NCBI GenBank assembly: GCA_902491795.1
Contig: CABUIX010000088.1
Span: forward strand, 1-5,021
Source of the DNA: an uncultured Bacteroidales bacterium
GTDB taxonomy: Bacteria > Bacteroidota > Bacteroidia > Bacteroidales > UBA932
Direction: 5' to 3'
Length of the DNA: 5,021 nt
Under the pieces are notes generated by a model. The model made no database searches and was not told the DNA's origin. It was given only the letters and a program-made list of their open reading frames with translations. How positions within the stretch are numbered: position 1 is the first letter of the stretch; every line of letters starts with the position of its first letter. Both the position numbers and the translations under genes were made by a program. Of this stretch, positions 1 to 5,020 are shown in pieces.

Positions 1-242
1 CCACGCCCGAAGTCGCGGACAGTCACGGTGTTGTCCTCGATGGAGATGCGGATCTCCTTGCCGAAGCCCATCGTGAATTCGTCCACGGAATTGTCGATTA
101 TCTCCTTGAGGAGCACATAGATTCCGTCGCCGGGGTTCTTGCCGTCGCCCAGGCGTCCGATATACATTCCGGGACGTATCCTGATGTGCTTGGCGTCCTG
201 GAGAGTCTTGATGTTGTCGTCGGTATAGTTGATTTCTGCCAT
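1..242 (-). CDS. parE: DNA topoisomerase IV subunit B (ParE-like), N-terminal 80 codons, runs off the window
   Basis: This is the start of a type IIA topoisomerase ATPase subunit, which uses ATP to drive double-strand passage when chromosomes are decatenated or relaxed. Reading the minus strand from ATG at 242-240 gives 80 full codons with no stop. Seen motifs are HIRIRPGMYIG (residues 19-29), the GHKL ATPase box EIIDNSVDE with the expected catalytic Glu47 and Mg-binding Asn51, and DFGRG (77-81, last codon cut by the window edge), which matches the second ATP-binding motif. The residues between these motifs (GDGIYVLLKE) resemble Bacteroidales ParE more than GyrB, which normally reads VRKRPAMYIG with GLHHLVYEVVDNS; this is from memory of the families, so GyrB is a less likely alternative. 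The start codon overlaps the stop of the upstream DUF1573 gene by one base (TAATG), so translation is probably coupled. The remaining part of the protein lies to the left of position 1. Confidence 0.9.
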   Translation of the reverse strand, partial: MAEINYTDDNIKTLQDAKHIRIRPGMYIGRLGDGKNPGDGIYVLLKEIIDNSVDEFTMGFGKEIRISIEDNTVTVRDFGR

Positions 243-595
243 TACTTTGTCACCACTCCCTTCAAATGCAATATTACTGGCTTTTTCTGCGCTGAGGTAT
301 ATACCGTCAGCGTCTTGTCGAAGGGGTAGGGCCCTTCGTCGTTGGTATATGTCACCGAGACTTTGCCGCTGTCGCCGGGAGCGATTGATTCGCGTGTCCA
401 CGTGGCACCGGTGCATCCGCAGGTGGACACGACGGCGAAAATGGTGAGAGGCTCGTCGCCGGTGTTCCTGACGGTGAACGTGCAGCTCACGGGACCGTCT
501 TTCTGGGTTATTTTTCCGAAGTCGTGCACCGTCTTGTCGAATTCGAACGGGGTGCCGAGCGCAAGGGCCAGCAGCAGTGTCAGCAAAATCTTCAT
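242..595 (-). CDS. Small exported DUF1573 domain protein
   Basis: A 117-residue protein of the DUF1573 family, an immunoglobulin-like beta-sandwich fold common in exported proteins of Bacteroidota; the molecular function is not known. An in-frame ATG exists 16 codons upstream (643), but the start at 595 is preferred because it begins exactly with a signal peptide: MKILLTLLLALALG, a Lys-charged n-region plus a hydrophobic core of about 12 residues. The mature part shows the family hallmarks HDFGKI (24-29), a FTVRNTGDEPL strand pair (40-50), and the STCGCT motif (57-62) whose two Cys residues are typical of DUF1573. The conserved pattern IAPGDSGKVSVTY (71-83) follows. There is no Cys in a lipobox position, so it is probably periplasmic and soluble. 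At 117 residues it is a single-domain version. It is the promoter-proximal gene of a minus-strand unit with parE, joined by a TAATG overlap; the pairing is not one whose functional meaning is clear. Confidence 0.85.
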   Translation of the reverse strand: MKILLTLLLALALGTPFEFDKTVHDFGKITQKDGPVSCTFTVRNTGDEPLTIFAVVSTCGCTGATWTRESIAPGDSGKVSVTYTNDEGPYPFDKTLTVYTSAQKKPVILHLKGVVTK

Positions 596-603
596 ACTGG
601 ACG

Positions 604-611
604 CAAATTTA
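604..611 (-). promoter_or_regulatory. Possible -7 element for the DUF1573-parE unit
   Basis: The minus strand reads TAAATTTG here, a full match to the Bacteroidota -7 consensus TAnnTTTG. No TTTG -33 element is seen at the usual 19-21 base spacing (a TTTTG lies only 12 bases upstream). If used, the transcript would start within a few bases of the DUF1573 ATG at 595 and be nearly leaderless. AT-rich sequence gives such matches by chance, so this is tentative. Confidence 0.25.
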
Positions 612-630
612 CAAAAATCGCGGCAAAATA

Positions 631-661
631 ATTGGGAATTCAAATATCCTGCTTAATTTTG
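631..661 (+). promoter_or_regulatory. Bacteroidota-type promoter for the ferredoxin-esterase pair
   Basis: The -7 element is TAATTTTG (654-661), a full match to TAnnTTTG. A TTG at 632-634 (ATTG, versus the TTTG -33 consensus) lies 19 bases upstream, inside the normal spacing. Transcription would start near 667, leaving a leader of about 25 bases that is A/T-rich and lacks a Shine-Dalgarno sequence, as is usual in this phylum. The element sits in the 96-base spacer shared with the divergent DUF1573 gene. Confidence 0.5.
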
Positions 662-691
662 TCATCAGCTTAACTTATAAAATTTCAAAAA

Positions 692-865
692 ATGGCTTAC
701 AAAATCAATCCTGACGTCTGCGTGGCTTGTGGCTCATGCCAGAGCGAATGCCCTTCCGGAGCAATCAAGGAGGGAGATGTCTACTCAATCGACCCTGAAG
801 TCTGCATAAGCTGCGGCGCTTGCGCCGATGCATGCCCCATGGGCGCAATTTCACCTGACGAATAG
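692..865 (+). CDS. Small 2[4Fe-4S] ferredoxin
   Basis: A 57-residue clostridial-type ferredoxin: a soluble cytoplasmic low-potential electron carrier able to bind two [4Fe-4S] clusters. Both cluster motifs are intact: C10-x2-C13-x2-C16-x3-C20-P and C38-x2-C41-x2-C44-x3-C48-P, separated by the short GAIKEGDVYSIDPEV linker, and each is followed by GAI. The protein has the usual family length (about 55-60 residues) and begins with the typical MAYKI(N/T)xxC sequence. The ATG at 692 is the only start that gives the whole domain, and the gene lies about 30 bases downstream of a promoter-like element. Its redox partner cannot be told from the window; in anaerobes such ferredoxins serve pyruvate:ferredoxin oxidoreductase, hydrogenases and Rnf. 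The next gene, 13 bases downstream on the same strand, encodes an exported esterase with no obvious redox link, so co-transcription may be incidental. Confidence 0.95.
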   Translation: MAYKINPDVCVACGSCQSECPSGAIKEGDVYSIDPEVCISCGACADACPMGAISPDE

Positions 866-878
866 AAAAAGGGATATC

Positions 879-1829
879 ATGAAAAAAGTGATTCTCGGGA
901 TAGCGATGTCCTTGATTTCCGCCGCATGCCTGAGCGCATACGAGCTTGTGAAGCCCACTTTCACCTTGAAACTCTATCCGGAGGGTCAGTCTGTGGACAT
1001 GGGCATAGTTGAGGATGGAAAGACCCTCACTCTCGGGCCGGGCGAGTCCAACGGACTTGAAGGCGGCAATGTCGTCAACCCCAGAAACGGAAACATTTCC
1101 AACATCGGGGACGATGCTTTCATGGACATTTACCTTCCCGAGAATTGCAATGGCCAGATGCTGGTCGTGTGCCCTGGCGGCGGCTATGCCAATGTTTCGG
1201 CGGCCAACGAGGGCACGAGGGTGGCGGACTGGTGCGTGAAGCGCGGCATAGCCGTGTGCGTTGTGCTTTACAGGATGCCCAACGGCCACTGCACCGTTCC
1301 CCTTACTGATGTTCAGAACGCTTTCCGCTACTGCCGGGCCAAGGCTCCGGAGTGGGGGATTGACCAGATTGGCGTGATGGGATTTTCGGCCGGAGGACAT
1401 CTGGCTGCTTCTGCCTCCACGCTGTTTGACGACGAGGTTACACGTCCGGACTTTGCTGTCCTGGTGTATCCTGTCATAACTTTCGAAGAGTTTGTGACCC
1501 ATGCCGGCACGAGGCTCAACCTTGTGGGTCCGAAGGCCGGAAAGGACCAGGTGGAGTGGTATTCTCTCGAGAACAGGGTGACTCCCCAGACCCCTCCGAC
1601 CATTCTGCTGCTCAGCGGCGACGACAAGGCTGTCCCTCCTGAGAACAGCATCCGCTATTTCAGGGCAATGCAGGAGAACGGCGTCCCCGGTGAACTCCAT
1701 ATCTTCACGTCCGGCGGACACGGCTGGGGTTTCACGACTATGGAAAATTCCGGAAGGGACAACCTCGGAAACCAGAGGGAGAACTTCTTCCAGATTCTCG
1801 GGCGCTGGCTTGATTCCCAGAGACAATAG
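879..1829 (+). CDS. Secreted alpha/beta-hydrolase, BD-FAE-like acetyl/feruloyl esterase family
   Basis: A 316-residue exported serine esterase related to the BD-FAE / acetyl-xylan esterase group of alpha/beta-hydrolases, which remove acyl groups from plant polysaccharides; the exact substrate is not readable here. The start at 879 is chosen over an in-frame ATG at 828 because the latter overlaps the ferredoxin gene and hides the signal peptide: MKKVILGIAMSLISAACLSA (1-20), followed by YELV. Cys17 is preceded by SAA, a poor lipobox, so cleavage by signal peptidase I is more likely than lipidation. Catalytic features seen: the oxyanion-hole motif CPGGGY (98-103), nucleophile elbow GFSAGG with Ser170, acid Asp249 in GDDKAVP (247-253), and His281 in GGHGWGF. 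The family pattern VPPENS after the acid is also present. No carbohydrate-binding module or type IX secretion tail is visible, so a periplasmic location is likely. An AAGGGA stretch 7-12 bases upstream of the ATG is a weak ribosome-binding candidate. Confidence 0.88.
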   Translation: MKKVILGIAMSLISAACLSAYELVKPTFTLKLYPEGQSVDMGIVEDGKTLTLGPGESNGLEGGNVVNPRNGNISNIGDDAFMDIYLPENCNGQMLVVCPGGGYANVSAANEGTRVADWCVKRGIAVCVVLYRMPNGHCTVPLTDVQNAFRYCRAKAPEWGIDQIGVMGFSAGGHLAASASTLFDDEVTRPDFAVLVYPVITFEEFVTHAGTRLNLVGPKAGKDQVEWYSLENRVTPQTPPTILLLSGDDKAVPPENSIRYFRAMQENGVPGELHIFTSGGHGWGFTTMENSGRDNLGNQRENFFQILGRWLDSQRQ

Positions 1830-1864
1830 ACCGGCTCGCCTGGCGGGCTGAAAATCATTAATAT

Positions 1865-1917
1865 CGGCATCTCCGCAACCATTCCGACAGTCCGGACTGA
1901 TTCGGTGATGCCGTTTT
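1865..1917 (+). terminator. Nested inverted repeat with T run; candidate terminator or operator in the esterase-Sel1 spacer
   Basis: The arms CGGCATC (1865-1871) and GATGCCG (1907-1913) pair perfectly and are followed at once by TTTT (1914-1917). Inside them lies a smaller inverted repeat, CCGA (1884-1887) with TCGG (1902-1905), centred on a perfect 12-base palindrome CAGTCCGGACTG (1888-1899). An RNA could fold this as a multi-part hairpin ending in a short U run, which would terminate the ferredoxin-esterase transcript. The long interior (35 bases between the outer arms) and short T run make it weaker than the terminator at 4830. The following TAAATTTT (1917-1924) is one base short of a -7 element, so the palindrome could equally be a DNA-binding site controlling the gene at 1933. 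Confidence 0.45.
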
Positions 1918-1932
1918 AAATTTTACGGCGAC

Positions 1933-3366
1933 ATGTTGGATTTTTCAAAATTGCAGGAAGAATTGACGGCCATGGGCGTGGCCGGCAAGGGTCAGGACAC
2001 GGTCAAAACAGCTTCTGACAAAGTCCCGGCGGGGGATGGCGCTCAGGTTTCGGGGTCCGGCGAAGTCGAGGTTTCGGACGACGGCGTAAAGGTTGAGGTT
2101 GAGTGGCTGGCTCAGGATGAGGGCAAGCCGTCGCAGGAAGCTGACGACAAGTTGTCTTCCTTGAAAAATCTCATTGACCGTCTTTTTAAGGATTCTGATA
2201 TCGACGTTCCCAGGAGGCAAAGCGCCGATGACTTGCTCAAGAGTCTTCTTGACGTGCAGGAGATGTATCTGGCGGGCAATGCCGATTATCGCAGGAATCT
2301 GCCGGAACTGCTGGCGGCAGCCGAAGTGGAGGCGAAAAATGGTAATTCCAGGCTTTGTGAGGTGTTGGGCACCACATGCCTGATTCTCGATCCGGAATCA
2401 TTGGGCAAGTCCCGCAGCGAGTGCGTCATGGATGCCATCAACTGGTATTACAAGGCTTCCTGTGACACGGCTTACCGGAGGCGCGCGGCATGCGGGATGC
2501 AGATAGCCAGGCTCTCCTTCAAGCCCAAATTCATGAATCTCAATTGGCGTCAGGCCGCCGAGTGGTTCGAGTGGGCTGCTGTTGAGCTGAAAGGCTCCGA
2601 TGCCGCCATGGCGGCGGAGGCGTATATGGAACTGGGCCGCATTGCCGAATGTCAGGGCCGGTATGAAGATGCCGCCGGCTGGTGGAAAAAGGCTGATGAA
2701 GTCTCCGGAAACAGCAGGGGGAAGTCGGAACAATACAGGATGCAGATAGTCAGGGGGCTTGACCAGTTTGGCGGTATGGACGGCCTGAAGGCTCTGGCAC
2801 GGAGCGGTGAACCTTATGCCGCCATTGCGATCGTGGAGTTGACCTGGACGCTCCAGTTTCCCGACGAGCTGAACGAGACGGTCCCGTATGACGAGCTTCC
2901 TGACATGCTGAGGAGTTTTTCGGAATCGCTTCCGGATGCTAAGGCGGCGCTCGCCAGCCTGAAGTTCGGTGAGAATGGCTCAGAAGGATATGTTGAGAAC
3001 ATCGAGGCTGAGGATTACTTCATCGAGTTGACCGATGCCGCATCGCACAACTCGACTCTTGCCTGCTATTTTCTCGGCAAATGCTATACGGGGCAGCTGG
3101 GCCATGCGATCGACACGGACATGAGTTCCGAAGATCTTGCTGCCTTGGCCGGAAAGGCTCTCCACTATTTTAGTGCGGCCGCCGGAGAGGGCTTCGTGCC
3201 GGCGATTAAGGATTTCGTTCTTGTGAATTCGATATGCTACGGCTTTGATGCCGACACGTCGCGCTACTGCGACATCCTGGACATTTTCGGGGAGAGCAAA
3301 TACGCCGACGGATTCCGGTCGGACAAGGACAACATTGATGCTGACAAACTTTTTTCTGAAGCTTAG
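1933..3366 (+). CDS. Sel1/TPR-like helical repeat protein of unknown function
   Basis: A 477-residue protein that I cannot assign to a named gene. It has no signal peptide or membrane segment, so it should be cytoplasmic. Residues 1-15 form a short amphipathic start (MLDFSKLQEELTAMG), followed by a low-complexity linker rich in Gly, Asp, Glu and Val (about 16-72). From about 73 on it is alpha-helical with tetratricopeptide/Sel1-type repeats. The clearest are residues 165-195 (AINWYYKAS followed by GMQIARL), 206-258 (AAEWFEWAAVEL, then AYMELGRIAECQGRYEDAAGWWKKA, a good TPR), and 375-427 (ACYFLGKCYTGQLG, then ALHYFSAAAGEGFVPAI, typical Sel1 spacing with an insert). Such repeats usually bind other proteins. 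No catalytic motif is seen. The end is acidic (SDKDNIDADKLFSEA). The ATG at 1933 lacks a Shine-Dalgarno sequence. The gene ends 6 bases before the LysR-amidohydrolase gene, so the two are almost certainly co-transcribed and perhaps translationally coupled. Confidence 0.8.
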   Translation: MLDFSKLQEELTAMGVAGKGQDTVKTASDKVPAGDGAQVSGSGEVEVSDDGVKVEVEWLAQDEGKPSQEADDKLSSLKNLIDRLFKDSDIDVPRRQSADDLLKSLLDVQEMYLAGNADYRRNLPELLAAAEVEAKNGNSRLCEVLGTTCLILDPESLGKSRSECVMDAINWYYKASCDTAYRRRAACGMQIARLSFKPKFMNLNWRQAAEWFEWAAVELKGSDAAMAAEAYMELGRIAECQGRYEDAAGWWKKADEVSGNSRGKSEQYRMQIVRGLDQFGGMDGLKALARSGEPYAAIAIVELTWTLQFPDELNETVPYDELPDMLRSFSESLPDAKAALASLKFGENGSEGYVENIEAEDYFIELTDAASHNSTLACYFLGKCYTGQLGHAIDTDMSSEDLAALAGKALHYFSAAAGEGFVPAIKDFVLVNSICYGFDADTSRYCDILDIFGESKYADGFRSDKDNIDADKLFSEA

Positions 3367-3372
3367 AACAAG

Positions 3373-4803
3373 ATGATAGAGGATTTTAGACTTAGGGTGT
3401 TTTCGGCGGTGGCCAGTCTCGGAAGTTTCACCGCGGCGGCAAGAGCCTTGGGCGTGTCCCAGCCTGCTGTAAGCCAGAACATTGCCGACCTGGAGAGATT
3501 CGCCGGCACCCGCCTGCTCTACCGCAGCAGGGGCGGAGTCGAACTCACCGCCAAGGGACGCGAGCTGCTCATGCAGGCAGAGGTCGTGCTCCGGGAGTGC
3601 TCGAAACTTGAAAACGCGTTCAGGGCGCCGAAGTCCATATTGATCAAGGGAGTTCAGCACGAGTCGCGAATATGCAACATCCTGATAAGGGACGGCCATT
3701 TTGCGGATATGGACGCCCCGGCGGAGACTCCGGCCGACAGAGTGATTGAAGCCACCGGGCTCGCAATCCTTCCGGCGTTCTACAACACCCACAATCACGC
3801 GGCGATGACCCTGATGCGCGGTTATGCCGACGACATGCCTCTCGAGAAATGGCTGCAGGACTATGTCTGGCCGTTCGAGGACAAGCTGACGGCCGAAGAC
3901 ATACGGCGGGGGAGCGACATTGCCGTCAGCGAGATGAAGGCCTCCGGCAGCGTGTTCTTCTCGGACATGTACTTCGAGATAGACGAGACTATCAAGGCCG
4001 TGGAGGAGTCGGGGATGCGTGCGGCGATAGGCATAACGGTGATGGAGAACCACAGCAAGTCCGTCGAGGAACAGAAGATGCAGTATATACGGGACTGGAA
4101 GGATCCGACAGGAGGACGCATACAGCTGGTGATGGCACCTCATTCCGTCTATACGGTCGGACCGGAGAAGCTCAAGCGCTCAGCGGCTTTCGCGCGCATG
4201 AACGGGCTGAGGCTGCATATCCATGTCGCTGAGACGCGCACGGAAGTCGAGAACTGCATCCGCGACCACGGGACCACTCCGGTACGCTATCTGGATTCCC
4301 TCGGTTTTCTCGGGCCGGACGTGATTGCCGCCCACTGCGTGCATGTCGACGCCGAAGAGTGGAAAATTCTAGCCCGGCGCGGTGTCACGGTGGCACATTG
4401 TCCCTGCTCAAACATGAAGCTTGGGAGCGGGCGCTTCCCGTATGAGCTTGCAATCGGGTCCGGGTGCCGAATTACCTTGGGCACCGACGGCGTGTCGTCG
4501 AACAACAATCTGGACATGGGTGAGGAGATGAAGTTTGCGGCCCTGCTTGCCAAAGTGAACGGTGACCCGTCGCTGCTTCCTGCGGCCGAGGTCTTCCGCT
4601 GGGCTACCCGCAACGGCGCGGAGGCGTTCGGCATTGATGCCGGAGAGATATCAAAGGGAAAACTTGCCGATGCCGTGCTTGTGGATCTTGGCCAGAGCTG
4701 CATGCAGCCGTGCCACAATCTGGTGTCGAATTATGTCTATTCCGCCGGCACTGCGGCAATACGTTTTGTCTTGTGTGACGGGCAGGTCATTTACGGTAAA
4801 TAG
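3373..4803 (+). CDS. LysR-type HTH fused to MTA/SAH-deaminase-like amidohydrolase
   Basis: One open frame of 476 residues holds two domains. Residues 4-63 are a LysR-type winged helix-turn-helix: FRLRVFSAVASLGSFTAAA, recognition region LGVSQPAVSQNIADLE (26-41), wing GTRLLYRSRGGVELTAKG (45-62); a linker helix runs to about 84. The usual LysR effector domain is absent. From residue 88 (SILIKG) to the end is a full amidohydrolase of the TrzN/MtaD type, a cytosolic metal-dependent deaminase acting on methylthioadenosine, S-adenosylhomocysteine or similar nucleosides. Seen active-site residues: H140-N-H142 in NTHNHAAMTLMRG, H257 (APHSVY), H284 and E287 in HIHVAET, H321 in AHCVHVD, and D372 in LGTDGVSSNNN. 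W160, E169 and R249 align with positions I recall contacting substrate in Thermotoga TM0936. Known MtaD proteins are about 400-430 residues; here the enzyme part is about 390. There is no ATG between the domains, so a single fused product is expected. The exact substrate is unproven. Confidence 0.88.
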   Translation: MIEDFRLRVFSAVASLGSFTAAARALGVSQPAVSQNIADLERFAGTRLLYRSRGGVELTAKGRELLMQAEVVLRECSKLENAFRAPKSILIKGVQHESRICNILIRDGHFADMDAPAETPADRVIEATGLAILPAFYNTHNHAAMTLMRGYADDMPLEKWLQDYVWPFEDKLTAEDIRRGSDIAVSEMKASGSVFFSDMYFEIDETIKAVEESGMRAAIGITVMENHSKSVEEQKMQYIRDWKDPTGGRIQLVMAPHSVYTVGPEKLKRSAAFARMNGLRLHIHVAETRTEVENCIRDHGTTPVRYLDSLGFLGPDVIAAHCVHVDAEEWKILARRGVTVAHCPCSNMKLGSGRFPYELAIGSGCRITLGTDGVSSNNNLDMGEEMKFAALLAKVNGDPSLLPAAEVFRWATRNGAEAFGIDAGEISKGKLADAVLVDLGQSCMQPCHNLVSNYVYSAGTAAIRFVLCDGQVIYGK

Positions 4804-4829
4804 CCGTTGGTGCCCGCCTGGATCTGCAT

Positions 4830-4863
4830 AAAAGTCCGCCCGAAAAACGTGGCGGACTTTTTT
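4830..4863 (+). terminator. Strong intrinsic terminator after the LysR-amidohydrolase gene
   Basis: AAAGTCCGCC (4831-4840) pairs perfectly with GGCGGACTTT (4851-4860) around a 10-base loop, with A4830-T4861 extending the stem to 11 pairs. The 3' arm runs into six T residues (4858-4863). It starts 26 bases after the stop codon at 4801-4803. The A run on the 5' side gives U residues on the opposite strand too, so it could also stop transcription arriving from the right. Confidence 0.9.
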
Positions 4864-4909
4864 GTTGAAAATCATAACTTATAGGTCGAACAGTTGTTGA
4901 AAATTATAA
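4862..4909. repeat. Pair of 16-base direct repeats, 32 bases apart
   Basis: TTGTTGAAAATCATAA (4862-4877) recurs as TTGTTGAAAATTATAA (4894-4909), matching at 15 of 16 bases, with start-to-start spacing of 32 bases, about three helical turns. The first copy begins within the T run of the terminator. Both contain TGTTGAAAA. The spacer between them is not conserved, and there is no third copy in the window. Possible roles are a tandem binding site for a regulator of a gene to the right, or leftover of a duplication. Confidence 0.55.
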
Positions 4910-4975
4910 GAAAAACGAGGGTGAATTTTTAGGAATTATAATATATTGTATTCATTATCAATGAGATGTAATCAG

Positions 4976-4983
4976 TAACTTTG
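4976..4983 (+). promoter_or_regulatory. Possible -7 promoter element for a gene to the right
   Basis: TAACTTTG is a full match to the Bacteroidota -7 consensus TAnnTTTG. The nearest upstream ATTG (4945-4948) is 27 bases away, longer than the normal 19-21, so the -33 element is missing or weak. Its place in a non-coding AT-rich stretch after a terminator supports a promoter role, but the gene it would serve lies outside the window. Confidence 0.35.
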
Positions 4984-5020
4984 AATCCCCGAATTTTGGC
5001 AAAGTAAATTCCCCGATTTG
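4984..5020. repeat. Two imperfect CCCCGA-centred direct repeats
   Basis: AATCCCCGAATTTTG (4984-4998) and AATTCCCCGATTTG (5007-5020) share the core CCCCGA flanked by AAT and TTT(T)G, with cores 24 bases apart. G/C-rich cores stand out in this AT-rich stretch. They lie just downstream of the -7-like element, where they could be in the leader or at an operator. The second copy touches the window edge, so more copies may follow. Confidence 0.35.

Noticed and set aside
596..643. A 16-codon upstream extension of the DUF1573 protein
   Set aside because: The added residues (MNSQLFCRDFCKFASS) do not resemble a leader, and starting at 595 gives a clean signal peptide. The extension also overlaps the likely promoter.
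342..656. A 104-codon plus-strand open frame opposite DUF1573
   Set aside because: The minus strand gives a convincing DUF1573 protein with signal peptide and the STCGCT motif; the plus-strand product has no family features.
828..878. An upstream in-frame ATG for the esterase
   Set aside because: It overlaps the end of the ferredoxin gene and would put 17 residues ahead of a well-formed signal peptide starting at 879.
765..1826. A 353-codon minus-strand open frame opposite the esterase
   Set aside because: Its product has no recognisable domain and is rich in Arg, His and Ser as expected for an antisense shadow. The plus strand here encodes an esterase with intact signal peptide and catalytic triad.
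1830..1932. A SAH- or SAM-responsive riboswitch ahead of the Sel1/deaminase unit
   Set aside because: The 103-base spacer is mostly a nested simple palindrome and shows none of the conserved core sequences I know from SAH or SAM riboswitches.
2980..4143. A 387-codon minus-strand open frame spanning the Sel1 and HTH-amidohydrolase genes
   Set aside because: It crosses two clear plus-strand genes and their boundary, and its Arg/His/Val-rich product has no recognisable motif. It reflects stop-poor antisense reading of GC-rich codons.
4952..4964. Inverted repeat TCATT-ATC-AATGA as an operator
   Set aside because: Five-base arms in AT-rich DNA occur often by chance and nothing else supports a binding site.
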